Counted from the first letter of the stretch, positions 39,470 to 49,600 are shown. The stretch: 56,120 nt of DNA from SVQP01 sp045594705 (GCA_045594705.1 JAZNZB010000098.1:1-56120), one strand, 5' to 3'. Translations and numbers: made by a program. The notes: generated by a model not told the origin, from the letters alone.

Positions 39470-39658
39470 TTATGCGTTCTTCTCTTGAAGAATTGTCATT
39501 ACGCGAGCGATGTCCTTCTTGACTTCCGCAATCTTGTGGGGGTTGTCAAGCTGGTTGATCGCATGCTGGAAACGGAGGTTGAAAAGTTCAGTCTTCAGCT
39601 CCTTGAGCTTCTCATTGAGCTGCTCAACGGTCAGTGTCTTCAGTTCTGCTGCTTTCAT
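39470..39658 (-). CDS. rpmC: 50S ribosomal protein L29
   Basis: This 62-residue, mostly helical protein contains LKELKTELFNLRFQHAINQL, typical for L29, which lies next to the exit tunnel. Only four bases separate it from rplP. Confidence 0.95.
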   Translation of the reverse strand: MKAAELKTLTVEQLNEKLKELKTELFNLRFQHAINQLDNPHKIAEVKKDIARVMTILQEKNA

Positions 39659-39662
39659 TGAC

Positions 39663-40079
39663 TTATGCCTCCTGTTCCTTCATTACAAACTTGGTCTTAA
39701 TAGGCAGCTTGTGACCTGCAAGACGCATAGCCTCCTTTGCTACATCAGGAGCAACGCCATCCATCTCAAACATCACTCTGCCGGGCTTAACCACAGCCAC
39801 CCAGTACTCCGGAGAACCCTTACCGGAACCCATACGGGTTTCAGCAGGCTTTTCGGTGATGGGCTTATCGGGGAAAATCTTAATCCAGACCTTACCGCCA
39901 CGCTTGATATGTCTTGTCATAGCAATACGGGCTGCCTCGATCTGATTTGCGGTGATCCATGCGGGCTCAAGGGCTACCAGACCGTAGGAACCGTTGGTAA
40001 CGGTATTGCCGCGGGAAGCCTTACCCTTCAGTCTTCCGCGCTGAACGCGACGGAATTTTACTCTCTTCGGCATTAACAT
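39663..40079 (-). CDS. rplP: 50S ribosomal protein L16
   Basis: This 138-residue protein starts MLMPKRVKFRRVQRGRLKG and has RMGSGKGSPEYWVAVVKPG, diagnostic for L16. Its start codon overlaps the rpsC stop by one base (TAATG). Confidence 0.97.
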   Translation of the reverse strand: MLMPKRVKFRRVQRGRLKGKASRGNTVTNGSYGLVALEPAWITANQIEAARIAMTRHIKRGGKVWIKIFPDKPITEKPAETRMGSGKGSPEYWVAVVKPGRVMFEMDGVAPDVAKEAMRLAGHKLPIKTKFVMKEQEA

Positions 40080-40861
40080 TACTTGTTACCTCCTTCTCTG
40101 GGTGCTCTTTCGGAACGACCCTGAGGACGGTTGCCCTGGGGACGGCCGTTGCCGCGTCTGTCACCGCGGTTGTTGCGGTCACCTCTGCGGTTGTCGCGGT
40201 TGTCGCGGTTCTGAGCTGCAGGTCTGTTGACCTCGTTGAGAACCTCACCGCGGTAAATCCATACCTTAACACCGATCTTACCGTAGGTGGTGTTTGCTTC
40301 CCAGAAGCCGTACTCAATGTCAGCTCTCAGGGTCTGCAGCGGAATGGTACCTTCATGGTAGTGCTCGCTTCTTGCGATTTCTGCGCCACCCAGACGGCCG
40401 CCGCAGGAAATCTTGATACCCTTGGCACCAAGTCTCATGGTGTTACGGATAGCCATCTTCATTGCACGGCGGAAGGACACACGTCTCTCCAGCTGGCCGG
40501 CAATGTTCTCAGCTACGAGCTGAGCATTCAGGTCGGGCTGTCTGACCTCAACAACGTTGAGGGCTACGGGCATGCCAACCATCTTCTCGAGCTCTGCCTT
40601 GTACTTCTCAATGTTCGCACCCTTCTGGCCAATAACCATACCGGGCTTTGCGCAGTGTACGAATACTCTGACTCTGTGGCTGTCGCGTACGATCTCGATC
40701 TTGGGAACGCCTGCCTCCTGCAGCTGCTTCTTGAGGTACTTTCTGATGTTATAGTCGGATACAAGAGTGTCGCCGAATACTTTGTCATTGGCAAACCATC
40801 TCGAATCCCAGTTCTTAATCACGCCTACGCGAAGGCCGTGAGGATTAACTTTCTGACCCAT
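40079..40861 (-). CDS. rpsC: 30S ribosomal protein S3 with Arg/Asn/Gly-rich tail
   Basis: This 260-residue protein has the KH domain (FVHCAKPGMVIGQKGANIEK) and the C-terminal domain up to VKVWIYRGEVL, diagnostic for S3. About 50 extra residues follow, made of repeats such as NRDNRDNRRGDRNN and GRPQGNRPQGR, probably disordered. S3 lines the mRNA entry channel. Confidence 0.96.
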   Translation of the reverse strand: MGQKVNPHGLRVGVIKNWDSRWFANDKVFGDTLVSDYNIRKYLKKQLQEAGVPKIEIVRDSHRVRVFVHCAKPGMVIGQKGANIEKYKAELEKMVGMPVALNVVEVRQPDLNAQLVAENIAGQLERRVSFRRAMKMAIRNTMRLGAKGIKISCGGRLGGAEIARSEHYHEGTIPLQTLRADIEYGFWEANTTYGKIGVKVWIYRGEVLNEVNRPAAQNRDNRDNRRGDRNNRGDRRGNGRPQGNRPQGRSERAPREGGNK

Positions 40862-40878
40862 TACTCTTGTCTCCTTTC

Positions 40879-41214
40879 TCAGTCTCTTTCCTTAACCACG
40901 ATGGTTACGTGGCTGGTTCTCTTGTTGATTCTGTCTGCAGAACCCTTTGCGCGGGGCATGATTCTCTTGAGAGTGGGGCCCGGGGTTACGAAGCATTCAG
41001 AAACGTACAGCTTGCTTGCGTCCATTTGGAAATTGTTTTCTGCGTTTGCGATTGCGCTTCCCAGCAGTTTGATCAGGTACTCGGATGCACCCTTGGGGGT
41101 GTTCTTCAGGATTGCCATAGCGGTGCCTGCGTCCTTACCTCTGATCAGGTCCAGAACGATCTTTACCTTACGCGGGGAAATTCTTGCATATTTCAGATAA
41201 GCTACTGCTTCCAT
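40879..41214 (-). CDS. rplV: 50S ribosomal protein L22
   Basis: This 111-residue protein has YARISPRKVKIVLDLIRGK and the C-terminal AKGSADRINKRTSHV, diagnostic for L22, whose loop lines the peptide exit tunnel. Confidence 0.97.
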   Translation of the reverse strand: MEAVAYLKYARISPRKVKIVLDLIRGKDAGTAMAILKNTPKGASEYLIKLLGSAIANAENNFQMDASKLYVSECFVTPGPTLKRIMPRAKGSADRINKRTSHVTIVVKERD

Positions 41215-41236
41215 TATTCAATATCCTCCCCTCGTA

Positions 41237-41518
41237 TTACTTACCGTTATTGGATGTCTTGGAGCCGGCGTGACCCTTGAAGGTTCTGGTGGGAGCGAAC
41301 TCACCCAGCTTGTGGCCGACCATATCTTCAGTTACATATACCGGAACGTGCTTCTTACCGTCGTGAACGGCAATGGTGTGACCGACGAATTCCGGGAATA
41401 TGGTAGATGCGCGAGACCAGGTCTTGAGCACGTGCTTGGAGCCGTTCTCATTCATGGCACAGATGCGCGCGTAGAGCTTTTCTTCTACGAAAGGTGCTTT
41501 TTTCAAACTTCTGCTCAT
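41237..41518 (-). CDS. rpsS: 30S ribosomal protein S19
   Basis: This 93-residue protein starts MSRSLKKAPFVEEKL and has EFVGHTIAVHDGKKHVPVYV, diagnostic for S19 in the 30S head. Confidence 0.97.
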   Translation of the reverse strand: MSRSLKKAPFVEEKLYARICAMNENGSKHVLKTWSRASTIFPEFVGHTIAVHDGKKHVPVYVTEDMVGHKLGEFAPTRTFKGHAGSKTSNNGK

Positions 41519-41532
41519 GTTATATTCCCTCC

Positions 41533-42366
41533 TTACTTAGCATTTCTGCGCTTCACAATGAACTTGTCGGTGCGCGCCTTCTTGTTACGGGTCTTGTAAC
41601 CCAGAGCAGGCTTACCCCAAGGAGTAACAGGAGAAGGACGACCAATGGGAGATCTGCCTTCACCACCACCGTGAGGGTGATCGCAGGGGTTCATGACAGA
41701 ACCGCGGACGGTAGGACGAATGCCCTTGTGTCTGGTCTTACCTGCCTTACCAACCTTAACGGTGTCGTGGTCGGTGTTACCGATCTGACCGATGGTTGCC
41801 TTGCAGTCCAGACGAACGATACGAACTTCACCGGAGGGAAGACGTACCTGTGCAACGCCGTTTTCCTTAGCGATCAGCTGTGCGAAAACGCCTGCTGCAC
41901 GAACCAGCTGAGAGCCCTTACCGGGATACAGCTCAATGTTGTTGATCATGGTACCAACGGGGATATTAGCGATCGGCAGAGTGTTGCCGGGCTTGATATC
42001 AGCGTCAGCGCCGGAGTAAACAACGTCACCAACCTTCAGGCCGTCGGGAGCGATGATGTAGCTTCTGACGCCCGCCTCGTTCTCGAGCAGAGCGATGAAC
42101 GCGGTTCTGTTGGGGTCGTACTCGATACCGATTACGGTGTTAGCAGAGGTATCTGCTCTCTTGAAGTCGATAATTCTGTACTTGATCTTGTTGCCGCCGC
42201 CTCTGTGACGAACGGTGATGCGGCCGTAGGAGTTACGACCGGCGTGCTTCTTCTTGGTAACAACGAGGCTCTTCTCGGGGGTGCTCTTGGTCAGAACAGC
42301 CTTATAGTCCGTAACGGACATGTGTCTGCGAGAGGGCGTCGTAGGATTATACTTAATCGTTGCCAT
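41533..42366 (-). CDS. rplB: 50S ribosomal protein L2
   Basis: This 277-residue protein contains RHRGGGNKIKYRIIDFKR and the C-terminal VRGSVMNPCDHPHGGGEGRS, including the conserved His near the peptidyl transferase centre. Confidence 0.97.
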   Translation of the reverse strand: MATIKYNPTTPSRRHMSVTDYKAVLTKSTPEKSLVVTKKKHAGRNSYGRITVRHRGGGNKIKYRIIDFKRADTSANTVIGIEYDPNRTAFIALLENEAGVRSYIIAPDGLKVGDVVYSGADADIKPGNTLPIANIPVGTMINNIELYPGKGSQLVRAAGVFAQLIAKENGVAQVRLPSGEVRIVRLDCKATIGQIGNTDHDTVKVGKAGKTRHKGIRPTVRGSVMNPCDHPHGGGEGRSPIGRPSPVTPWGKPALGYKTRNKKARTDKFIVKRRNAK

Positions 42367-42383
42367 TTAATTCGACCTCCTTC

Positions 42384-42680
42384 TCAGTTCAGACCTTCGA
42401 AGAACTCGATGGCCTTGGAATCAGCCGTCAGAGTTACGATAGCCTTCTTCCAGGTTGCGGTGCGACCTGCATGAACGCCGAGTCTCTTAGGCTTGCTCTT
42501 CATGTTAATGGTGTTGACATCTGCTACCTTAACGCCCTTGAACATGGTTTCAACAGCGTTTGCAATCTCGGGCTTGGTTGCGGACTTCTGTACCTTGAAG
42601 GTGTACTTTCTGTCAGCCATGCCGTCCATGCTCGCTTCTGTGATAATGGGCTTAATGATGATATCCTGAATCATTTTCAT
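42384..42680 (-). CDS. rplW: 50S ribosomal protein L23
   Basis: This 98-residue protein has IIKPIITEASMD near the start and a basic segment KPKRLGVHAGRTATWKKAIV. L23 docks SRP and trigger factor at the exit tunnel. Its start overlaps the rplD stop by one base. Confidence 0.95.
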   Translation of the reverse strand: MKMIQDIIIKPIITEASMDGMADRKYTFKVQKSATKPEIANAVETMFKGVKVADVNTINMKSKPKRLGVHAGRTATWKKAIVTLTADSKAIEFFEGLN

Positions 42681-43303
42681 TATGCATATACCTCCTCGAG
42701 CATCTTGACTGCTGCAGCGGTCACGACAAACTTGTTTGCATTGAGAATGTCATATACATTCAGGTTGTTGTACTGAGCGGTAACAACACCGGGAATGTTT
42801 GCGCAGCTCTTAATGACGAACTGATCAACCTCGGGCAGAACCACAATGGTCTTGGTATCAGCTGCCAGCTTGTGCAGCATGGTTGCCATGGTCTTGGTCT
42901 TGTAGCCCTCGCACTTGATGTCGTCTACCACGATCAGGTTACCCTCAGCAACCTTAGCGGACAGAGCGCTGTACAGTGCAATTCTCTTGGTCTTTCTGTT
43001 CATACCGGTGCGGTAGCTTCTGGGCTTCGGGCCGAGTGCTACGCCGCCGTGTGTCCACTGAGGAGCGCGAGTGGAGCCCTGTCTTGCACGACCGGTGCCC
43101 TTCTGTCTCCAGGGCTTCTTACCGCCACCGGAAACCTCGGTGCGGGTCAGAGTGGACTGAGTGCCCTGTCTCTGGTTGAGCAAATATGCTCTGACTGCAG
43201 CATGGAGGACTGCGCCGTTGACGTCTGCGCCGAAGATCTTTTCGGACAGAGACATGGTGCCGACTTCGCTGCCGGCCATATTATATACTTTTACCTGCGG
43301 CAT
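42680..43303 (-). CDS. rplD: 50S ribosomal protein L4
   Basis: This 207-residue protein has the loop RTEVSGGGKKPWRQKGTGRA that reaches the exit tunnel. In E. coli L4 represses the S10 operon through its leader; whether it does here is unknown. Confidence 0.97.
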   Translation of the reverse strand: MPQVKVYNMAGSEVGTMSLSEKIFGADVNGAVLHAAVRAYLLNQRQGTQSTLTRTEVSGGGKKPWRQKGTGRARQGSTRAPQWTHGGVALGPKPRSYRTGMNRKTKRIALYSALSAKVAEGNLIVVDDIKCEGYKTKTMATMLHKLAADTKTIVVLPEVDQFVIKSCANIPGVVTAQYNNLNVYDILNANKFVVTAAAVKMLEEVYA

Positions 43304-43322
43304 TGTTTAGTTCCTCCTTTTC

Positions 43323-43952
43323 TTATGCTTTTACCGAGTCACGAATGAACACGATGCCATCCTTAGCGCCGGGAATAGCGCCCTTGATGGCGATCAGATT
43401 TCTTTCGCTGTCGATCTTAACAACTTTGAGATTGAGAACGGTGACCTGCTCATTACCGTACTGGCCGGCCATGTGCTTGTTCTTGAAAATTCTGGCGGGG
43501 TCGATAACACCCATAGAACCGGACTGGCGGTGGATAGGACCTACGCCGTGAGTTGCCTGCAGCTTGTGCTGGTTCCATCTCTTAATTGCGCCGGTGTAAC
43601 CGTGACCCTTCGTCATACCTGTAACGTCGACCTTCTCGCCTGCGGCGAAGGTATCGGCTGTAATGACGTCGCCTACGTTATAAGCGGAGCAATCAGCCAG
43701 ACGGAATTCCTTGAGGTATCTCTTGTAGGCAACGCCTGCCTTGTTGAAGTGACCCTGCTCAGGCTTGGTCAGGTGCTTTTCCTTAGCATCCATAAAGCCA
43801 AGCTGTACAGCCTCGTAACCGTCATTCTCTTTGGTTTTCTTCTGTGCGACTACGCACGGACCGCATTCAACGAGAGTGACGGGAGTAACGTTTCCGTTCT
43901 CGTCGAATACCTGAGTCATACCGATTTTCTTACCGATAATACCCTTTTTCAT
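43323..43952 (-). CDS. rplC: 50S ribosomal protein L3
   Basis: This 209-residue protein starts MKKGIIGKKIGMTQVFDE and contains MTKGHGYTGAIKRW and HRQSGSMGVIDPARIF, diagnostic for L3. A 145-base gap separates it from rpsJ. Confidence 0.97.
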   Translation of the reverse strand: MKKGIIGKKIGMTQVFDENGNVTPVTLVECGPCVVAQKKTKENDGYEAVQLGFMDAKEKHLTKPEQGHFNKAGVAYKRYLKEFRLADCSAYNVGDVITADTFAAGEKVDVTGMTKGHGYTGAIKRWNQHKLQATHGVGPIHRQSGSMGVIDPARIFKNKHMAGQYGNEQVTVLNLKVVKIDSERNLIAIKGAIPGAKDGIVFIRDSVKA

Positions 43953-44097
43953 TTTGTTTCCTCCTGTAAATTATTGGTCGGTCGCCGATGCGGTTGGACC
44001 GACATGATTTACAAAGTTACCGAGCCGAAGTTTCTTTCTTCGTCGGCTGTTATCTTTGTTTTGCAAGTCTTGATATCGCGGTGCTTGATATAAGCTA
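43953..44097 (-). promoter_or_regulatory. Hairpin-rich gap between rpsJ and rplC
   Basis: Within 145 bases the minus strand has two stems: GCCGAcGAAG/CTTCGGC, and GTCGGTC/GACCGAC around a 13-base loop just before the AGGAGG of rplC. Neither has a T run, so they look like translational control or processing structures, not terminators. Confidence 0.4.
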
Positions 44098-44409
44098 TTA
44101 AAGCTTAACCTCGATCTCAACGCCTGCAGGGAGCTCGATGTTCATCAGTGCGTCGATGGTCTTTGCCGACGGCTTCATGATGTCGATCAGTCTCTTGTGA
44201 GTGCGCATTTCGAACTGCTCACGGCTATCCTTGTACTTGTGCACTGCACGGAGGATCGTGATGATCTCCTTCTCAGTGGGAAGCGGGATAGGACCGGAAA
44301 CCTGGGAACCGTTATCCTTAGCAACCTTGACGATCTTCTCGGCTGCGGTATCGATAAGGGTGTGGTCGTAGCTCTTCAGACGAACTCTGATCTTTTCCTT
44401 TACTGCCAT
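44098..44409 (-). CDS. rpsJ: 30S ribosomal protein S10
   Basis: This 103-residue protein contains KIRVRLKSYDHTLIDTAAEK and HKRLIDIMKPSAKTIDALM, diagnostic for S10/NusE. It is the first gene of the cluster. Start fixed by AAAGGAGG 8 bases upstream; the frame stays open 68 codons further but that stretch is leader, not protein. Confidence 0.97.
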   Translation of the reverse strand: MAVKEKIRVRLKSYDHTLIDTAAEKIVKVAKDNGSQVSGPIPLPTEKEIITILRAVHKYKDSREQFEMRTHKRLIDIMKPSAKTIDALMNIELPAGVEIEVKL

Positions 44410-44784
44410 TTTGTTTTGCCTCCTTTTAAGATTTCGCTCATCTTGACTTCGCGGCTCCACCGCGCCGTTATACGCACGCGTATATATAACATGGAAGCCT
44501 CGTCGCCGTCCGAGCGATTTGTTAAAGCGGGGCGAATCCCTGACACCGCTCCGTGTGTTTCTTTTCTCACCCGATAAAAAAGGATTTTGTCCGCGCATCA
44601 GCATCTGCGCCAAACAAACTCCGAACTACCGTGTGAAATTGAAACCTTGGAGCAACACTATGCCGCATGTTGCACCGTGTATTTGTGTGGGATATACCTT
44701 CGCCCGATTCTCGGACATACTCCGCGAAAATTACCTTTGAGGGCGTCCCCCCAAAGCAACCTCTCGCTTCATCGCATATCAAGC
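44410..44784 (-). promoter_or_regulatory. Long leader of the S10 operon
   Basis: About 375 bases separate the predicted transcription start from rpsJ. The leader contains a stem GCGCA/TGCGC (44593-44610), then GGAcaaaaTCC and six T residues on the minus strand (44576-44592), a possible attenuator. Other candidate stems include CGCGTGCG near 44475 and TGGAGCC...GGCGCGG near the gene. No convincing protein frame. Confidence 0.5.
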
Positions 44785-44790
44785 CCTATC

Positions 44791-44819
44791 ATTATACAAC
44801 ATCCGCTTTCAAATTGCAA
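44791..44819 (-). promoter_or_regulatory. Sigma-A promoter of the S10-spc-alpha cluster
   Basis: On the minus strand: TTGCAA (44819-44814), a 17-base spacer and TATAAT (44796-44791). It is the best promoter upstream of rpsJ. Confidence 0.7.
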
Positions 44820-44829
44820 TAGTTTTTAA

Positions 44830-45123
44830 AATTTTTTCATGACGATTTTTAACGAATATTCATCCGGTTTATTGTGTATGTTGCACAATTTTATGCGACA
44901 TTTCGCCATTTTGTCGTCCCCTTCCCTTTGTTTTTCCCACCAACGCAGCACCTCCCGCCCCCACCTTACACGTACGCAGGCCGTCTTTTTGTGCATTTTG
45001 ATAAAAAGCGAGAAATTAATTCAGGAATTGTCGATTTTGGTTACGAATTGTTCATAATTATCCTATATAATAGTATTGTATATATCCATATTCCGGAGGT
45101 TCCCTTACGGGAGTTTATCATAT
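44830..45123. other. Divergent gap upstream of the membrane protein gene
   Basis: No gene is visible. The stretch is AT-rich with a C-rich block (about 44920-44980). TATAAT at 45066-45071 may be the -10 for the plus-strand gene at 45124, but I see no good -35. TTGTCGAT at 45029 is one base off a Spo0A box. Confidence 0.4.
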
Positions 45124-46059
45124 ATGAATTCTCAAGTATCTAAAGTCAAGGTTTTTACCGCGACCGCTTTCGTGCTAAGTATTGTGGGAGCAGTTTCCTA
45201 TCTGCTGTCTTACCTGTTGGCTACCGACGGCACGGATTACTTTATCTCAGGACATCCCATCCCCCTGCTCTCCCACATTTTAAGTATAGTCAGCGTGCTC
45301 TGGTTTGCATGTCCCCTTTTGTTGATTCCCAAGGGCGCGCTCCCCGAAACCGATTTCATTGCAGGCACCAAAAAGCCCTCTATCATATCCGCCGCGCCCA
45401 TTATCGGTACGCTTTCCGCAGCGGCTATCAGCTTCACCTATTATGAACCGGCCGACCTGCTTGGCGTTCTGACACGCCAGCACGCGCTTGACACAACCGT
45501 CATCTGCGTATTTCTGACTTTGATCGGAATCATTTTAAGCGCTGCTTACTATCTCTTGCGCATAGCCAATCCCTCCGGGCGCAACGGTGCAGTCGTCATG
45601 CTGGGTCTTGGCCCGATCGCCCTGATGACAGGCCTTTGCGGCTTGACCTACTTCGAGCTCGACCATCACATGAACGCCCCCGCCAAAATCGGCATGCAGA
45701 TGGCATGGATCGCCACCATGCTGTACCTGATCAGTGAGCTGCGTGTCACACTCGGAAAAGCGCAGCCACGCAGATATCTGAGCATGGCGAGCATTGCGCT
45801 TTACGCAAACGCATGTGCTTGCATCCCCTTCTTCACATCGCTGCCCAACGCAACCACCGTTCACAGCGCACGCATCGTAGGCTTTGCTCTGTTCTGCCTT
45901 TGCAACTGCCTGTACGTCGGCTACAGACTGATCCAGTTCTGTCACCTTTGCAGCATGACCGACGACGTCCCAGATGCCAATGCTGCCGCTATCCCGGAAC
46001 AAACACACGGAAAGGATGACCAAGATGGCTGCCAACAACAGGATTCAATGGCTTCATAA
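45124..46059 (+). CDS. Multi-span membrane protein, unknown function
   Basis: This 311-residue protein has seven or eight transmembrane helices (about 10-30, 45-65, 80-100, 120-142, 152-170, 180-200, 213-235, 240-260) and a polar C-terminal tail of about 35 residues rich in Asp and Gln. I start it at MNSQVSKVK because GGGAG lies 10 bases upstream. Its last 35 bases overlap the next gene, so both are co-transcribed and probably linked in function. No family is recognised. Confidence 0.65.
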   Translation: MNSQVSKVKVFTATAFVLSIVGAVSYLLSYLLATDGTDYFISGHPIPLLSHILSIVSVLWFACPLLLIPKGALPETDFIAGTKKPSIISAAPIIGTLSAAAISFTYYEPADLLGVLTRQHALDTTVICVFLTLIGIILSAAYYLLRIANPSGRNGAVVMLGLGPIALMTGLCGLTYFELDHHMNAPAKIGMQMAWIATMLYLISELRVTLGKAQPRRYLSMASIALYANACACIPFFTSLPNATTVHSARIVGFALFCLCNCLYVGYRLIQFCHLCSMTDDVPDANAAAIPEQTHGKDDQDGCQQQDSMAS

Positions 46060-46582
46060 GAAAATAACAGAATTCAGCTATCCCAACGCCATGCGCCTGG
46101 CAGAGCGTTTCAACGTTTCGCACAGACAGGCACAAAGAGACGTGGATTTTCTGCGCAAGCAGTTGGGCGCACCCATTGCATACGACGCTGAGCACAAGGG
46201 CTTTTATTACACCGCCGATTTTTCTCTGCCTGTGCTGCTGACCTCCGATAACGATGAGTCTTATATGGGCGTAGTATCCTCCATATATAATAATGATGAT
46301 TTTGCAGCGGACAGCTCGGTCATTCAGATGCAGATGCCATATACTGCCGTAGTCGAGATCCCGGACAAGCTTTCGGTGCTCGAGCTGCGTTCCTTTATTA
46401 TTTCCAAGGAATCAAGAAACCGCTACGTTTGCGAATTCCACAACGTTGAGCGTTTTTTGAGCGTCATTATGGCCTTGGATTCTCCCATCCGCATCATCAG
46501 CCCTTATTGGATCAGAGAAAGACTGATCGGTATGGCTGAGAAAGTCCTCAAGGCAAACAAATCCATTGATTCCGATGAATAA
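46025..46582 (+). CDS. HTH regulator with WYL-like domain
   Basis: This 185-residue protein has an N-terminal helix-turn-helix (AMRLAERFNVSHRQAQRDVDFL, about 20-41) of DeoR-like type, followed by GAPIAYDAEHKGFYYT. The middle and C-terminal parts, including SRNRYVCEFHNVERF and SPYWIRERLIGMAEKVL, resemble a short WYL domain, which senses ligands in many regulators. It is shorter than usual WYL regulators (about 300). AAAGG lies 9 bases before the chosen Met. The membrane protein upstream is a likely partner. Confidence 0.65.
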   Translation: MAANNRIQWLHKKITEFSYPNAMRLAERFNVSHRQAQRDVDFLRKQLGAPIAYDAEHKGFYYTADFSLPVLLTSDNDESYMGVVSSIYNNDDFAADSSVIQMQMPYTAVVEIPDKLSVLELRSFIISKESRNRYVCEFHNVERFLSVIMALDSPIRIISPYWIRERLIGMAEKVLKANKSIDSDE

Positions 46583-46586
46583 TGCT

Positions 46587-46619
46587 ACGGGAGTTGAACC
46601 GCTTCGGCTCGACTCTCGT
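46587..46619 (+). terminator. Weak terminator or hairpin before the GH84 gene
   Basis: ACGGGAGTTGAACCG pairs with CGGCTCGACTCTCGT through wobble pairs and one mismatch. A T-rich stretch (atatttctatt) follows. No promoter fits between it and the GH84 gene, so read-through is likely. Confidence 0.45.
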
Positions 46620-46652
46620 ATATTTCTATTATAAGAAAGGAGCTCATCCACC

Positions 46653-49600
46653 ATGAAGCGAATTTTTTCCATGCTTTTGGCAGTCCTGCTTCTCTGCCCC
46701 TTGATTTTTGCTGCATGCAATACGCCGGGAAACACGGAAGCAAGCACAACGGGCAAAGAAACCGAGCCCCCCGCTGACACAGAAGTGGAAACGAACAGCG
46801 AAACGAGCAGCGAAACCGAGCCTGACACCACGCAGCTTGATCAGACCACCCCCGGAGAGGGAGCGAAAATGAACATTTACCCCCAACCCATGGATATCAC
46901 CATCATGGAAGGGAGACAAAGCAAGTCCGTCAAGCTTGATGAGAAGGCATCAAAATACACTGACCTGCTCATGGCGGCAGGCTTTACCGTCAGCGAGGAC
47001 GGCGCGCCCCTGACCGTGACGCTGCGCGATCTGAGCACCGATTTCGAATACGGTGCAGACGAGGCATATATGATAAATGTAACCAGAAACGAAATTCTGA
47101 TCGAGGCGCAGACCGAGCGTGGACTGCACTACGCCTTCATGACGCTTGCGCAACTGGCGCAGCTCTACGACGAGCTCCCCATTGTTACCATCAAGGACGC
47201 GCCCCGCAACGCCATCCGCGGCGTCATTGAGGGCTTTTACGGCACTGCTTGGACGCACGAATACCGCAAGGATCTCTTTGCATTCATGGGGCAGAACAAA
47301 ATGAATGCCTACATCTACGCGCCCAAGGACGATGCCAAGCACCGCGCGCAATGGCGCGTTCTTTACACAGGTGAAGAGCTGGATCGCATGACCGATCTGA
47401 TCGATACGGCCAACGAAAACTACGTAAAGTTCATTTACGCGCTCTCCCCCGGCGGCGATATCAATCTCGGCAACGGCTACGAAGCCGATTTTGAAAAGCT
47501 GATGGCCAAGTGTCAGCAAATGTACGATCTCGGTGTGCGCGATTTCGCCATTTTCCTTGACGATATCCCCACGCTGGACGCAAAGGGCCACGGCAAGCTG
47601 CTTTCCGACTTTCAAACTCGCTTTGTTGCGACACACGAGGGCATGGGCAATCTGATCGCCATCACTACCGAATACGGAGACCCTTTCTTAACCGATTACA
47701 CCAACCAAATCGCTCCCTTGATCCACGAGGACATAGTACTTATGTGGACGGGCCCCGGTGTGATTCCCGAGTCAATCACCAACCAATCGCTCAAGCATAT
47801 CATCAAGACCTACGGCAGAAACGTGCTGATTTGGTGGAACTATCCCGTCAACGATACGCTTGCCAACCATTTGTTCATGGGTCCTTGTGTGAATCTGGAA
47901 ACCGATCTGTACAAGTCGATCACGGGACTGACCGCCAACCCCATGAACCAGGGCTACGCTTCCATGGTTCCCCTGTTCACCACAGGCGACTATTTGTGGA
48001 ACCCCGAGGCTTATGATCCGCAAGAATCTCTCACCGCCGCCTGCAAATCCCTAATGCCCGACGCAAGCGAGGCTCTTGCGGACTTCATCTCCATGACCTG
48101 TGCTTCCGGTATCAATCAAAACACAGATAGCGTGGAACTGCAGACTCTGTTGAATGCTTTCAAAAAAAGCAACACCCCCGAGACCCGTGCGGCTCTCAGA
48201 TCTTACTTCGAGGACATGATCCACAACGCCGACGCGATCGGTGCGGCAGATAATCAATCGTTGGTGTCTGATATCAACGAATGGTTGACAAAATACCGCG
48301 TTTATGGGCAAATGGGCGTTTTGTACGTCGAAATGGAGGAGGCTTACGCAAGCGGCGAGGATTTGGACACGATGCTCAACCTGTTGGGAGAATATAAGGC
48401 ACTGGAGCTGAGTATCGGCAAAAACCCGAGATTGGTTTCCGCCTCTGTGCTGACTACCTTCTACAATACTCTGAACAACCGCTTCTTGTTGCTTCTCGGC
48501 CAGGTTGAAGGACCGAACTGTGCGCCCGCTACCCCTTATACAAACTGCAATCACTACGAAAACTACACACCGGATCTGATGACCGACGGTGATAATTCCA
48601 CCTTCTTCTGGACACATGGCGATCTGAATACCGCCGCGGGCAACAAAACAGGCTACTTTGGCGTGGATCTCGGCTCGGTCATTCCCGTCAATAACGTATA
48701 TATCGCGACCGGCGTTGCAGGCAGCGATGCGCTGAACAACGGCATCGTGGAGTACTCTGCCGACGGCGAACAATGGACCGCGATTTACCAAGGCTCGTGC
48801 ACCGATGAGGTTCTGATCCGGGATCTTGCCATCGAGGCACGCTATATCCGCGTCCGAAACGGCAACAAATCGGAAGGCACCTGGACCAAGATCCGCGCAG
48901 TTGAGGTCAACACCAACCGCACCGTGATCAGTGATACTCCCGCAGGCGCGCCCACGTGGACAACCTCTTTGCCCACCTACTCCACCTATTTTCCCGAATT
49001 TATGAAGGATGGCGACCCAAACACCTATTTCTGGTCCTCTCGCGGCGCACAGGCCGGCGATTACTTTGAAATTGACCTCGGCACGGTCACCGCAATCTCT
49101 CACATCACCTTCAAAACAGGCGTTCCCGATCACGCCGCGGACTACTTACAAAGCGGCGAATTGTGCTACTCGTTGGACGGACAGAGCTGGACCAAGCTGT
49201 GCAGCATCAACCAAAGAGACACCGAGCTGGACGTGAATATCCAAGCGCGATACGTGCGCGTCAAAGTAACCAATTCTCAGACCAACTGGGTCACGGTTTC
49301 CGAGTTCGCGGCACTGAGCGAGGATCTCGTCTCCCCGCTGCTGACCCTGGATACCAATTTTGTGTCCCGCACAGACCTGCTTTCCCTGACGGATGGCCTG
49401 TACGTCTCCTTCTTTGCTCCCGATGAGCAAAAAGCCAACGGCCACAGCCTGAACATCACGATCGGAGAGAGCGGCAAGGTGACTGTGATCGCACTGCGCC
49501 TGCCCGAAAACGGACTTTCCGTGCAAGTCACGGACGCAAACGGCAACGTGATCGACACACTTGACTTGAAAAACGCGACAAGCATTCAAGCCCCCGAGGG

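Noticed and set aside
44410..44613. 68-codon N-terminal extension of rpsJ
   Set aside because: S10 homologues start at MAVKEK and the AAAGGAGG site fits that Met; the extension lies in the leader.
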